Part shown: positions 36,397-45,818 of the stretch, one piece after another
Layout of the letters: every line of letters starts with the position of its first letter
How positions within the stretch are numbered: position 1 is the stretch's first letter
From: Soonwooa sp032062245
GTDB taxonomy: Bacteria > Bacteroidota > Bacteroidia > Flavobacteriales > Weeksellaceae
Direction of reading: 5' to 3'
DNA length: 64,000 bases
Assembly: GCF_032062245.1 (NCBI RefSeq)
Contig: NZ_DAMBQF010000004.1
Span: forward strand, 62,001 to 126,000
Made by a program: the position numbers and the translations under genes
The notes under the pieces: model-generated
Told to the model about the DNA's origin: nothing
Seen by the model: the letters and a program-made list of their open reading frames with translations, nothing else
Databases searched by the model: none

Positions 36397-37431
36397 ATGC
36401 AAATAAAAAATAAAACACTTCTGATAACAGGTGGGACAGGTTCTTTTGGAACAGCTGTCCTTAATCGTTTTTTAGCAACAGATCATTTTAAAGAAATTCG
36501 CATTTTTTCTCGTGATGAGAAGAAGCAAGATGACATGCGCAATCTTTATAAAAATGAAAAAATAAAATATTACATCGGAGATGTTCGCGATTACAGTTCG
36601 GTAGAGCCAGCAACACGAGGAGTAGATTATATTTTCCATGCAGCAGCATTGAAGCAAGTACCATCTTGTGAGTTTTTTCCAATGCAAGCCGTGAAAACCA
36701 ATGTTGAAGGGACACAGAATGTTATTCGTGCGGCTGCAGTTAATAAAGTACAAAAGGTAATTTGCCTTTCTACCGACAAAGCAGCTTATCCAATCAATGC
36801 CATGGGTATTTCTAAAGCAATGATGGAAAAAGTAGCGGTTGCAGAAGCAAGAAACTTGACTGATACTGTTGTGTGTTTAACACGTTATGGTAACGTTATG
36901 GCATCTCGCGGTTCGGTAATTCCTTTATTTTTGAACCAAATTCAGAAGGGAGAACCTATCACGATTACAGATCCAAATATGTCTCGTTTTTTCATGTCAT
37001 TGGAAGATGCGGTAGATTTGGTATTATTTGCGTTCGAAAATGCTAATCCAGGTGATTTATTTGTAAACAAAGCTCCTGCAGGAAGTATCGGAGACTTGGC
37101 TAAAGCATTAATCGAAATGACAGGTAAAGAAGTTCCTGTTAAAATAATTGGAACACGTCATGGCGAAAAATTGTATGAAACCCTTTGTACAAGAGAGGAA
37201 ATGATGAAAGCCGAAGATATGGGTGACTTTTATCGTATTCCAGCTGACAACCGTGATCTCAATTATGCTAAATATTTTTCCGAAGGAGAAGAAGATGTTT
37301 CTAAAATTGAAGATTATCATTCTCACAATACGGAGCAACAAGGTGTTGAGGGTCTTAAAAAACTAATTTCAACTCTACCGTTAATCCGTAAAGAGATTTT
37401 TGGTGAAGATGTAATGCAGTATCCTTATTAA
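36397..37431 (+). CDS. capE: UDP-N-acetylglucosamine 4,6-dehydratase/5-epimerase (CapE/FnlA/WbjB)
   Basis: A 344-residue soluble SDR; first enzyme of UDP-N-acetyl-L-fucosamine synthesis. NAD-binding LLITGGTGSFGTAVLNRFL at the N-terminus and active-site STDKAAYPINAMGISKAMMEK, with Met replacing the SDR Tyr, are both as in CapE. It lacks the membrane domain of the dehydratase at 26383, which makes the two functionally distinct. The following capF and capG homologues complete the pathway. Confidence 0.93.
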   Translation: MQIKNKTLLITGGTGSFGTAVLNRFLATDHFKEIRIFSRDEKKQDDMRNLYKNEKIKYYIGDVRDYSSVEPATRGVDYIFHAAALKQVPSCEFFPMQAVKTNVEGTQNVIRAAAVNKVQKVICLSTDKAAYPINAMGISKAMMEKVAVAEARNLTDTVVCLTRYGNVMASRGSVIPLFLNQIQKGEPITITDPNMSRFFMSLEDAVDLVLFAFENANPGDLFVNKAPAGSIGDLAKALIEMTGKEVPVKIIGTRHGEKLYETLCTREEMMKAEDMGDFYRIPADNRDLNYAKYFSEGEEDVSKIEDYHSHNTEQQGVEGLKKLISTLPLIRKEIFGEDVMQYPY

Positions 37432-37455
37432 TTTTAAATTCGAAATTTCAAGAAT

Positions 37456-37863
37456 ATGATTTTTGAAGGTAAAAAGCATCAAGACGAAAGAGGAATCATC
37501 ACATTTAATAATGAATTTGATACTTCTGAAATCAAACGTATTTACACCATAGAGAATCATTCCTTAGATTTTATTCGAGGTTGGCAAGGGCATAAAGTTG
37601 AACAGCGTTGGTTTGCCGCAATAGAAGGTGAATTTGAAATTTCTGTCATTGAAATTGATGATTTTAATCAACCTTCGAAAGATTTGAAGATTTCGAAATA
37701 TCATTTAAATGATGAATGTTTAACTTACCTGCATGTTCCTTCTGGACACATTACCGCAATCCAGGCAAAGAAGGAAGGTAGTAAATTGTTGGTTCTAGCA
37801 GATTATGCCTTGGGCGAAATTCAAGATGAATATAGGTTTGCATTAGATTATTTTAAAAGCTAA
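37456..37863 (+). CDS. RmlC-like cupin, FdtA/QdtA-type sugar ketoisomerase family
   Basis: A 135-residue single-domain cupin (DERGIITFNNEFD, IRGWQGHKVEQRWFAAIEGEF, HVPSGHITAIQAK). It resembles the family of dTDP-4-keto-6-deoxyhexose 3,4-ketoisomerases and WbuC-like proteins. Sitting two bases before capF and 24 after capE, it probably acts on the same 4-keto-6-deoxy intermediate, perhaps as an isomerase or a stabilising partner. That role is inference; a second sugar branch is possible. Confidence 0.75.
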   Translation: MIFEGKKHQDERGIITFNNEFDTSEIKRIYTIENHSLDFIRGWQGHKVEQRWFAAIEGEFEISVIEIDDFNQPSKDLKISKYHLNDECLTYLHVPSGHITAIQAKKEGSKLLVLADYALGEIQDEYRFALDYFKS

Positions 37864-37865
37864 TA

Positions 37866-38984
37866 ATGAAAAAAATAGGAATTACAGGACAAAATGGTTT
37901 CGTAGGAAAGCATTTGTACAATACTTTAGGTTTATTCCCAGAAGAATTTGAAAGAGTAGATTTTCAAAAAGAATTCTTTGAAGATGAAACCAAATTGGAT
38001 GAATTTACAGCAAAATGTGACGTAATTGTTCATTTAGCAGCAATGAATCGTCACGAGTCAGAACAGTTTATTTACGAAACCAATGTCGGTTTAGCTCAAC
38101 AATTGGTTGAATCTTTAAAAAGAACAAATTCCAAAGCGCATGTTTTAATTTCTTCTTCAACACAAGAAGAACGTGATAATCTTTATGGGAAATCAAAACG
38201 TGAAGGTCGCGAAGCCATTGTAAATTGGGCAAATGAAGCTAGCGGAAAAGTTACAGGCCTTATTATTCCTAATGTTTTTGGAGCATACGGTAAGCCTTTT
38301 TATAATTCATTTATCGCAACGTTTTGTCATCAATTAACGCATGGAGAAACGCCAACAATCGCCAACGATGGAGAAGTTAAACTTATCTACGTTCAAGAAT
38401 TGGTGATGACGATTATTAATGAAATTCGTTCAGAGAAAAGTCAACCAGAATTATCTGTAGAGCCAACTGCAACTAAAAAAGTTTCTGAAGTTTTAGCTTT
38501 ATTAAACGATTACAAAACTAAATATTTTGACGGTGGCGAAATCCCAGTTTTGACTGATAAATTCCAACATAATTTATTCAATACCTATCGTTCTTACATC
38601 GATTATAAAACGCATTTCCCAGTTAAATTTACACAACATACGGATCCAAGAGGAGCTTTTGTTGAAGTTATTCGTTTGGGAATTGGCGGTCAATGTTCAT
38701 TCTCAACAACGGTTCCAGATATTACAAGAGGAAACCATTACCACACACGTAAAATCGAACGATTTGCTGTGATTAAAGGAAAAGCTTTAATTCAATTAAG
38801 AAAAATTGATACGGATGAAGTTCTTGATTTTTACTTAGACGGAACCGAACCAGCTTATGTAGATATGCCAATTTGGTATACACATAATATTAAAAACATA
38901 GGAACTGAAGATTTGTATACTATTTTCTGGATCGATGAACCATTCAATCCTGAAGATTCTGATACCTATTTTTTAGAAGTGTAG
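37866..38984 (+). CDS. capF: CapF-like bifunctional SDR/cupin reductase of UDP-L-FucNAc synthesis
   Basis: 372 residues. The N-terminal SDR domain (KIGITGQNGFVGKHLYNTL; YGKSKREGREA with the active-site Tyr-x-x-x-Lys) reduces the 4-keto group. The C-terminal cupin (about 250-372: THFPVKFTQHTDPRGAF, GNHYHTRKIERFAVIKGKAL) carries metal ligands and the C3 epimerisation activity known for CapF. It takes the CapE product and passes UDP-6-deoxy-L-talose-NAc to CapG. Confidence 0.93.
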   Translation: MKKIGITGQNGFVGKHLYNTLGLFPEEFERVDFQKEFFEDETKLDEFTAKCDVIVHLAAMNRHESEQFIYETNVGLAQQLVESLKRTNSKAHVLISSSTQEERDNLYGKSKREGREAIVNWANEASGKVTGLIIPNVFGAYGKPFYNSFIATFCHQLTHGETPTIANDGEVKLIYVQELVMTIINEIRSEKSQPELSVEPTATKKVSEVLALLNDYKTKYFDGGEIPVLTDKFQHNLFNTYRSYIDYKTHFPVKFTQHTDPRGAFVEVIRLGIGGQCSFSTTVPDITRGNHYHTRKIERFAVIKGKALIQLRKIDTDEVLDFYLDGTEPAYVDMPIWYTHNIKNIGTEDLYTIFWIDEPFNPEDSDTYFLEV

Positions 38985-39030
38985 CAGAGAGGTAAAAAGT
39001 GTAAAGTAAAAAGGTAAAAGTATTTTAGTA

Positions 39031-39380
39031 ATGGAAATAGACTTGTTAAATAGAACATTTTTATTTGGTATAGCAGTTATTAATTTTTTAAGAACTTTGC
39101 CTGACAGTAGTGATTTGAAAATAATAAAGTATCAGCTGATAAAGTCATCAACATCTATTGGTGCTAATTATGAAGAAGCACAAGCTGGATCGTCTAAAGC
39201 AGATTTTATAAATAAAGTAAATATCTCTCTTAAAGAAGCAAGAGAGGCAAATTATTGCTTAAGACTAATTGAAGCTTTGGAAAAAGAATCATCTGAACTC
39301 ACTGTTATAATAAAATAAAAGAATCAAAAGAAATTAATAATATATTAGGAGCCATTGTGAAAAATGTTAGAAATAATTAA
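39031..39380 (+). pseudogene. Four-helix-bundle protein (S23/IVP family), C-terminus frameshifted
   Basis: The ATG at 39031 opens a 95-residue ORF (stop at 39318) with the family core KYQLIKSSTSIGANYEEA, SSKADFINKVNISLKEARE and ANYCLRLIEAL. S23/IVP proteins are usually about 120 residues. The missing last helix is present in another frame: KIKESKEINNILGAIVKNV, ending at 39380. A one-base shift near 39300-39312 joins them. The gene lies between capF and capG, which are contiguous in typical capE-F-G operons, and is flanked by purine-rich and pyrimidine-rich low-complexity DNA. The role of these proteins is unknown; originally they were found in rRNA intervening sequences. Confidence 0.75.
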
Positions 39381-39394
39381 AGACAACGATTTAA

Positions 39395-39419
39395 TTTTTC
39401 CTTTTTCCTTTTTCCTTTT
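39395..39419. repeat. Short TTTTTCC tandem repeat
   Basis: Three exact TTTTTCC units (39395-39415) plus a partial TTTT, just after the four-helix-bundle gene. Roughly the reverse complement of the purine-rich GTAAAAAG-like units before that gene (about 38991-39019), giving crude inverted flanks. Confidence 0.6.
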
Positions 39420-39431
39420 AACTTAATAAGC

Positions 39432-40571
39432 ATGAAAAAATTGAAAGTAATGACGGTCGTAGGGACACGACCAGAAATCATAAGATTATCAAGAGTATTA
39501 ATGGCGTTGGACAACTCTGAAGCCATCGAACATACAATAGTCCACACGGGACAAAACTACGATTACGAGTTGAACCAAATTTTCTTCGAAGATTTAGGAC
39601 TTCGTAAACCAGATTATTTCCTAGAAGCTGCGGGAAAAACAGCCACAGAAACTGTTGGAAATATTTTAATTAAAATTGATCCACTTTTAGAAGAATTGAA
39701 ACCTGATGCATTTTTGGTTTTAGGAGATACTAATTCTTGTTTGTGTGCGATTCCTGCTAAGAAAAGACATATTCCGATTTTCCACATGGAAGCAGGGAAC
39801 AGATGCTTTGACCAACGTGTTCCTGAGGAAACGAATCGTAAGATTGTAGATCATACTGCGGATATCAACTTAACTTATTCTGACATTGCTCGTGAATATC
39901 TATTGAAAGAAGGTCTTCCTGCAGACAGAATTATCAAAACAGGTTCACCAATGTTTGAAGTTCTGAATCATTATTTACCAGAAATTAAAGCATCTAATGT
40001 TTTAGAAAAATTAGGTTTGGAAAAAGGAAAATTCTTCGTTGTGTCTTCTCACCGTGAAGAAAACATCAATTCAGAGAAAAACTTCCGTGGATTAATGACT
40101 TCGCTTAACGCAATTGCAGAAAAGTATCAATATCCAATTATTGTATCTACGCATCCACGTACGCAAAACATGATTGATAAGATGCAAATCGAGATGCGTC
40201 CAGAAATTCAGTTTCTTAAACCACTTGGTTTCCACGATTACAATGCGTTGCAAATGCATGCGTATGCATGTCTTTCAGATTCAGGAACAATTTCTGAGGA
40301 ATCTTCTATTCTTAACTTCAGAGCAGTAAATATTCGTCAAGCGCATGAGCGTCCAGAAGCGATGGAAGAAGCATCTGTAATGATGGTAGGTTTGTCTCCA
40401 GAAAGAATTATGCAAGGTTTAGTTCAAGTGTTGCAGCAGAAAGTAGGTGATGAAAGAAACTTCCGTCCTGTTGCAGATTATTCGATGCCGAATGTTTCTG
40501 AAAAAGTGGTGAGAATTATTATTTCTTACGCTGATTATATTAAAAGAACAGTTTGGTCGGAGGAAATATGA
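39432..40571 (+). CDS. capG: UDP-N-acetylglucosamine 2-epimerase family (CapG/FnlC/WbjD)
   Basis: 379 residues, non-hydrolysing C2 epimerase of the WecB superfamily: VVGTRPEIIRLSRVLMAL at the N-terminus, LGDTNSCLCA, and HMEAGNRCFDQRVPEETNR. The last differs from the HVEAGLRT of WecB and is typical of the FucNAc branch. It converts UDP-6-deoxy-talose-NAc to UDP-N-acetyl-L-fucosamine. The stop overlaps the next start (ATGA). Confidence 0.92.
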   Translation: MKKLKVMTVVGTRPEIIRLSRVLMALDNSEAIEHTIVHTGQNYDYELNQIFFEDLGLRKPDYFLEAAGKTATETVGNILIKIDPLLEELKPDAFLVLGDTNSCLCAIPAKKRHIPIFHMEAGNRCFDQRVPEETNRKIVDHTADINLTYSDIAREYLLKEGLPADRIIKTGSPMFEVLNHYLPEIKASNVLEKLGLEKGKFFVVSSHREENINSEKNFRGLMTSLNAIAEKYQYPIIVSTHPRTQNMIDKMQIEMRPEIQFLKPLGFHDYNALQMHAYACLSDSGTISEESSILNFRAVNIRQAHERPEAMEEASVMMVGLSPERIMQGLVQVLQQKVGDERNFRPVADYSMPNVSEKVVRIIISYADYIKRTVWSEEI

Positions 40572-41728
40572 AAAATGTTTTTTTTGTTTCTGAACTTTTT
40601 TACCCTAATCAAACTTCAACTGCGTACATCATGACCGAAGTTGCAAAAAATTTTGCAGCAAAAGGAAATAATGTAAAAGTTGTTACATCTAAAATTCAAT
40701 ATGATTCAAATGTAACAGTAGGAAAAGAATTAGAAGCTATTGAAGTTTTTAAGAGTAAAAGTTTTGGAGGAAATAAAAATTCTTTTTTCAGCAGAGTCTT
40801 TAGTGCTTTGTTTAATAGTATTGGATTAGTATGGACGACTGCTAGAAAAATAAAGGCGGGAGATACTGTTTTCGCAGTTACAAATCCTCTTTTTCTTATA
40901 ATTTTATTAGGTATTTTAAGTAAAATAAAGCGTTTTGATTATGTTCTATTAGTGCATGATGTGTTCCCTGAAAATACAATTCCTGCGGGAATCAATAAGA
41001 AAGATTCTTTTGTTTACAAAATTCTATTAAAAGTATATAACTGGGCTTACAAATGCCCGTCAAAAGTTATAGTACTAGGGGAAGATATGAAGCAGTTGAT
41101 TATTGCAAAAGGTGTTTCGCCCAATAAAATTGCGATCATTCCTAATTGGTACGATGACGAGCTTATAATTCCAGATTTTGAAAAACCAAAAACTAATGAA
41201 GATATTGTTATTGGCTTTGCCGGAAATATAGGTAGGGTTCAAGCATTGGAACGATTTATAAATATTTTCAACAAAACAGAAAATTCCAACCTGCGTCTTG
41301 AAATTATAGGTGAGGGAGCGAATTTAGAAAGCTGCAAAGAACTTGCTACGAAAAAGAATATTTATTTTCGTGGTTCATTGCCAAGAAGCGAGCAAAGTGA
41401 TTTTATTAACGGGTTCGACATTGGTTTAATATCGCTTTCTGAGGGAATGTTTGGACTTGGAGTTCCTTCGAAAACTTATAATTTATTAGCGATGGGAAAA
41501 CCTGTTTTATACATTGGTGATCAAGGTTCGGAAATTGACATGCTGAATAATGTAAATAATATTGGTTGGTCATTTTCATGGAATGAAGAAAATGAGATTT
41601 TAAGATTTCTTAATTCCTTACAGAGAAGTAATATACAAGGTTATATGTCAAGAAATCAAAATTTAGCAAAAGAGAAGTTTTCATCTAATGTTGTTTTAGA
41701 TTTAATTTATAATTTTGTTTCTCACTAA
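40568..41728 (+). CDS. GT4 glycosyltransferase, WbuB-like (probable L-FucNAc transferase)
   Basis: The start is the ATG at 40568 (MKNVFFVSELFYPNQTSTAY), overlapping the capG stop by four bases; this gives 386 residues. GT4 features: TAYIMTEVAKNFAAKG, VIPNWYDDELI, VIGFAGNIGRVQALERFI and GVPSKTYNLLAMGKPVLYIG. Genes of this type (wbuB, capM-like) directly follow fnlABC in FucNAc-containing O-antigen loci. Transfer of L-FucNAc to the lipid-linked sugar is a reasonable inference from this neighbourhood. Confidence 0.88.
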   Translation: MKNVFFVSELFYPNQTSTAYIMTEVAKNFAAKGNNVKVVTSKIQYDSNVTVGKELEAIEVFKSKSFGGNKNSFFSRVFSALFNSIGLVWTTARKIKAGDTVFAVTNPLFLIILLGILSKIKRFDYVLLVHDVFPENTIPAGINKKDSFVYKILLKVYNWAYKCPSKVIVLGEDMKQLIIAKGVSPNKIAIIPNWYDDELIIPDFEKPKTNEDIVIGFAGNIGRVQALERFINIFNKTENSNLRLEIIGEGANLESCKELATKKNIYFRGSLPRSEQSDFINGFDIGLISLSEGMFGLGVPSKTYNLLAMGKPVLYIGDQGSEIDMLNNVNNIGWSFSWNEENEILRFLNSLQRSNIQGYMSRNQNLAKEKFSSNVVLDLIYNFVSH

Positions 41729-41733
41729 TAAAT

Positions 41734-42639
41734 ATGGAAAGCGTAATAATTTTTGGAGCGTCTGGTTTTATCGGTCAAAATTTATTAAAAAAATTACCAA
41801 ATAGTTTTGATGTTAAAGCTGTTTCTTTAAGAAATAAGAGTTGGAAGACTACAATTAAAGATTCTGACATTTTTATAAATCTTGTTGGAAAAGCGCATGA
41901 CCATAAAGGAACCGCTACTGAGGTCGATTATTTTTACGCAAACCTTGATTTGGCAAAGGAAATCTTCAATGAGTTTATACAGTCAAACGCGAAGTTATTA
42001 ATACATATAAGTTCGTTAGCAGCAATTGAAGAATTTGAAAGTAATAATCCCTTATCAGAAAGTCAAAAGGCTAATCCGCAGTCTTTCTATGGAAAATCGA
42101 AAAGAGCAGCGGAAGAATGGCTTTTGGCACAAGTCTTACCACAAAATAAAAAGATAGTTATTCTAAGACCTCCGATGGTCCATGGTCCTGGTGATAAAGG
42201 AAATCTTGGATTATTATACAAGTTAATTTCTAAAGGGATTCCTTATCCTTTGGCTTCTTTTGATAATAGTAGATCTTTTATTTCTATTGACAATTTTTCT
42301 TTTTTTATTAAAGAGATTATTAAGAAACAAGATCAAATAGTATCTGGCATTTATCATATTTCTGATGACGAACCTATTTCAACTAATCGAATAATAGAAA
42401 TTATTAAAAAAGTTGAAAATAAAAACGTGATGAATCTTAGCATTCCCAAAACCATAGTGAAAGGCCTGGCTAAAGTTGGTGACGTTATTCCGATACCGTT
42501 AAATACGAAGAGGTTGAAAAAAATGACCAGTAATTTAATACTTTCTAATCATAAAATTAAAGCTGCCTTACAAATTGAAAATCTACCTTTGTCAGCTGAA
42601 CAAGGACTTGAAATAACGATTAAAAGTTTTAAATCCTAA
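41734..42639 (+). CDS. NAD-dependent sugar 4-reductase/epimerase (WbpV-like SDR)
   Basis: A 301-residue extended SDR: SVIIFGASGFIGQNLLKKL (NAD motif), HISSLAAIEEFE and FYGKSKRAAEEWLL with the catalytic Tyr-x-x-x-Lys. It resembles the reductases that turn UDP-4-keto-6-deoxy-GlcNAc into UDP-QuiNAc or UDP-D-FucNAc (WbpV/WreQ). A WbpM-like dehydratase (26383) and a WbpL-like transferase (44793) in the same locus complete the P. aeruginosa-type WbpV-WbpL-WbpM set. Confidence 0.82.
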   Translation: MESVIIFGASGFIGQNLLKKLPNSFDVKAVSLRNKSWKTTIKDSDIFINLVGKAHDHKGTATEVDYFYANLDLAKEIFNEFIQSNAKLLIHISSLAAIEEFESNNPLSESQKANPQSFYGKSKRAAEEWLLAQVLPQNKKIVILRPPMVHGPGDKGNLGLLYKLISKGIPYPLASFDNSRSFISIDNFSFFIKEIIKKQDQIVSGIYHISDDEPISTNRIIEIIKKVENKNVMNLSIPKTIVKGLAKVGDVIPIPLNTKRLKKMTSNLILSNHKIKAALQIENLPLSAEQGLEITIKSFKS

Positions 42640-42774
42640 ATATTTGTACAAGTTAGCTTTGTAGGAATATATTATCACACTGTAAACACGAAAATTTTCA
42701 TAAACGATATTTTTTAATCGAATAGAAGGAAGTTGATTGCCGTTTTTAGAAATCAGCGATGTTGAATGTGATTT

Positions 42775-44724
42775 TTATCTTAATTCTGTAGCCGTTACGT
42801 TAACTTTGCTATCTACTCCTAATCTATTATAAAGAAAAATTAATCCAGAATCCTTATCCTGTAAAAAATTAATTTTTTTGTCCTCAAAGCGATTTTCTTT
42901 GTTTAAAGTGAAGTATTTACTATCTTTCAATATCTGAAAATTTCCATTATTAAATAATATAAATTCAAATGTATCATAAATATCTGGTGCCAAAATCTCT
43001 ATTGAGTATTTAACAGTCGTATTGTTTTTTTTGTTTTCCGAAAGCTTAGAGTTGGTCAGTGATATAAAGTCTTTATTATTATTAACGATTGTTAATTGTT
43101 GATTGGTTACTAATTCATCACTTTCTGAGTTTGACTTTTTAAGATTAATGGTTTTTCCCATGATCAAATTATCTGCAAAAAGATTTTTTTCTTCATGTAC
43201 ATTTTGTTGAATATAACCATTGTAGATAATTTTAGCATTATTGAAATTTGAATTCATATCTGGCGGTAGTGATACGTTTTTTAGAAATATAAGTAGTGAC
43301 GCGTCGGGAATTTTATAGTTAATATCTAGTGCAAAATCTTTATTAACTTTCGTATCCCCCCAAGTGATAATATTTTCTAAAAAAACTCTTCCATATGTCG
43401 TTTTTCCAATATGTAGACCATTACTCACACCGGCAAACATAACATTTTGGAATTGAAGGTTAGAAATTGTTTCGTTTTCTCCAATCCATATATTTGCACC
43501 TTGTAGTTTGTTTTCTTTTCTTATATCTGACACTAGTTGTTCAATTCTAATATTTTCAAATTTAGCATTTGCAAAAGAATTATATGTTGATGAGTTTTCG
43601 GCGTACAATCCATACAAGCCTTGGCACCAACTTTGACCACCCGTGAAAAGTATATTTTGTGAAGGTAAGGCTACCGATTTATAATATACAGTTGTTAAAC
43701 CATAATTACCAGCCCAATGCATATAGTCTCTTACGGTAACAAAATCGCAGAAACTCGAAAATAAAATTCCCACGTCAGATAGTGTGAATAAATTATTAAT
43801 GTTAGTAACTTCCGAATCTCCATTAAATTCGACACCAACATTAGCTTCTTCCATTTTATTTTGATAACCCAAGAACTGTTCTAAATCTGTTTTTGAAAAT
43901 TGCAATTTATCTCCAAATAAGAATATCTTCACATTTTCTATTGTTGGCTTGTGAGCTGCGCCAACAATAAGTCCTCTATTACCTTTTATTCGGACTTTGC
44001 CTGGGGTTGACATTACTAAGGTAATGTCTTTAATATAATTATAATCATAATTACGTTCCTTAACATTTCCTCCAACCTTTCCTAACGAAAAAATGTAGGT
44101 GTTAGATTTGTCGGTTTCCATAATTACCCTAGTTTTTGCCATAGAAACTCCCTTCAACCCATTTATTTTGTACTCTCCCTTTTTGGTATAATAATCACCA
44201 ACACCTAAAGAAATATCATAAAAAACAGGCTCTAGCTTTTGTAATGCATCTACAAGATCTACAGAAATGTTATATGGGAATACTCCAAACCATTCAGGGT
44301 AGGCATAATCAGTTACGGAAGTAAATTTACCAGATAAAACAATGTTTTCGAAAATTTTTATCCTATCCGCTTTAATTTGTGTCACTCTGCCATTTAGCTT
44401 ACCATTAATTAATATACCTCCTTGAAAGTCTAAAAGTATCTGAGAAGCAAAATTTTCAAAATCTATGACGTTATTACCAAGGTTAAATACATAATTACCA
44501 GGGATAATTAGGTGCTTTTGATTAGATTTTGATACAACCTCTAGCGCTTTTTTAAATGCTTGCGAATCATCAGTTATACCATCTCCTTTAGCGCCAAACT
44601 GTAGTAACGAAATTGTCGTTGCTGGATCATTTTCATGTTGTTGCGATATCTTTTTTGCAGAGATTATTACGGGGCAAAGTAATAGTGCCAGCACTAACGA
44701 AATAGAAAAAAGATAGTTTTTCAT
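42775..44724 (-). CDS. Secreted pectate-lyase-fold (right-handed beta-helix) protein
   Basis: A 649-residue protein with a Sec signal peptide (about residues 1-23). The first mature domain starts LLQFGAKGDGITDDSQAFKK, the hallmark of the pectate lyase superfamily domain PF12708 found in polysaccharide lyases, polygalacturonases and tailspike proteins. The rest is rich in short beta strands with N/I repeats, then a C-terminal domain of about 150 residues that I do not recognise. No catalytic residues can be assigned. It is on the opposite strand inside the polysaccharide locus, so it has its own promoter. It may trim, modify or bind the locus product. Confidence 0.8.
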   Translation of the reverse strand: MKNYLFSISLVLALLLCPVIISAKKISQQHENDPATTISLLQFGAKGDGITDDSQAFKKALEVVSKSNQKHLIIPGNYVFNLGNNVIDFENFASQILLDFQGGILINGKLNGRVTQIKADRIKIFENIVLSGKFTSVTDYAYPEWFGVFPYNISVDLVDALQKLEPVFYDISLGVGDYYTKKGEYKINGLKGVSMAKTRVIMETDKSNTYIFSLGKVGGNVKERNYDYNYIKDITLVMSTPGKVRIKGNRGLIVGAAHKPTIENVKIFLFGDKLQFSKTDLEQFLGYQNKMEEANVGVEFNGDSEVTNINNLFTLSDVGILFSSFCDFVTVRDYMHWAGNYGLTTVYYKSVALPSQNILFTGGQSWCQGLYGLYAENSSTYNSFANAKFENIRIEQLVSDIRKENKLQGANIWIGENETISNLQFQNVMFAGVSNGLHIGKTTYGRVFLENIITWGDTKVNKDFALDINYKIPDASLLIFLKNVSLPPDMNSNFNNAKIIYNGYIQQNVHEEKNLFADNLIMGKTINLKKSNSESDELVTNQQLTIVNNNKDFISLTNSKLSENKKNNTTVKYSIEILAPDIYDTFEFILFNNGNFQILKDSKYFTLNKENRFEDKKINFLQDKDSGLIFLYNRLGVDSKVNVTATELR

Positions 44725-44764
44725 GATAATTTAACTATAATTATTTTTTTATTCTGTAAAGATG

Positions 44765-44772
44765 TATTTTTG
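44765..44772 (+). promoter_or_regulatory. Putative -7 promoter box (TATTTTTG)
   Basis: TATTTTTG fits TAnnTTTG and lies 20 bases before the ATG at 44793. It would restart transcription after the opposite-strand gene. Confidence 0.45.
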
Positions 44773-44792
44773 TGCTGACTAATTTATAAAAA

Positions 44793-45752
44793 ATGATTTA
44801 CTTAATTGTATTTATTTCACTCATTGTTGCGGAGCTTGTTTACTTCAAAATTGCAGATAAATTCAATATTATAGACAAACCGAACGAGAGGAGTTCTCAC
44901 ACGCAGATTACCTTGCGTGGTGGAGGAGTTATTTTTTATTTTGCTACGGTAATATACTTTATCGTTTCAGATTTTCAGTATCCCTATTTTTTTTTAGGAT
45001 TAACATTAATCACGCTTATTAGTTTTATGGATGATGTTATGACTTTATCTAATAGAATAAGACTTCTTGTACAATTGGTTAGTATGATATTAATGTTTTA
45101 TCAAGTAGGCTTATTTTTTCTTGCATGGTGGATTATACCAATTGCTCTTGTCGTTTCTGTAGGGACAATTAATGCATACAACTTTATGGACGGTATTAAT
45201 GGAATAACTGTTTCAAACAGTTTAGCTGTACTTATTTTATTAGCGATTGTAAATAATTCTCTAGGATTTGTTGATCAAGATCTTATTTATTATACGATTT
45301 TGTCATGCTTGGTTTTTGGATTTTTTAATTTTAGAAATAAAGCAAAATGTTTTGCGGGAGACGTAGGGTCTGTTGCAATGGCTTTTATTATACTTTTTCT
45401 TTTAGCAAAACTAATTGTACAAACAGGCAATATTATCTACATTTTATTTTTATTAGTTTACGGGTTAGATACGGTTTTAACAATTATAAGAAGACTTTTA
45501 AAAAAAGAAAATATCTTTGAAGCTCACCGTTCGCATTTATATCAGTTTTTTGCAAATGAAAATAAAACAAACCGTTTATTGATATCGACAGTTTATGGTA
45601 GCGTTCAGTTGGTAGTAGGTTTGTTAATTATTTATTCAACCACCCAATCTGTGAATTTTCAATGGTTAATGGCAATTGGTTTGCTAGTTGTTGGTAGTTT
45701 AGTTTACTTAGGATTAAAACAAAATTTGGTAAAGAAATATCATATAAGATAA
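44793..45752 (+). CDS. MraY-family undecaprenyl-phosphate sugar-1-phosphate transferase (WbpL/WecA-like)
   Basis: A 319-residue inner-membrane enzyme with about ten helices. It shows DKPNERSSHTQITLRGGG near residue 28, the Asp pair in FMDDVMTLSNRIR, NAYNFMDGINGIT, GDVGSVAMAF and the cytoplasmic EAHRSHLYQ. These are the catalytic and substrate motifs of the polyprenyl-phosphate N-acetylhexosamine-1-phosphate transferases. It should start repeat-unit synthesis on undecaprenyl phosphate, plausibly with QuiNAc- or FucNAc-1-phosphate given the WbpV- and WbpM-like partners. Confidence 0.93.
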   Translation: MIYLIVFISLIVAELVYFKIADKFNIIDKPNERSSHTQITLRGGGVIFYFATVIYFIVSDFQYPYFFLGLTLITLISFMDDVMTLSNRIRLLVQLVSMILMFYQVGLFFLAWWIIPIALVVSVGTINAYNFMDGINGITVSNSLAVLILLAIVNNSLGFVDQDLIYYTILSCLVFGFFNFRNKAKCFAGDVGSVAMAFIILFLLAKLIVQTGNIIYILFLLVYGLDTVLTIIRRLLKKENIFEAHRSHLYQFFANENKTNRLLISTVYGSVQLVVGLLIIYSTTQSVNFQWLMAIGLLVVGSLVYLGLKQNLVKKYHIR

Positions 45753-45818
45753 ATCTTAGATGCGCTGCTATAATTGGATATTAATCTAAATTTAATATTT
45801 TTGTTGAAAATTAATGAA

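Noticed and set aside
26383..37431. The two 4,6-dehydratases as redundant duplicates
   Set aside because: One is a four-helix membrane WbpM type and the other a soluble CapE type; stereochemical outcomes differ in the known families.
39395..39419. TTTTTCC repeats as a CRISPR-like array
   Set aside because: Units are seven bases with no spacers; simple low-complexity tandem repeat.
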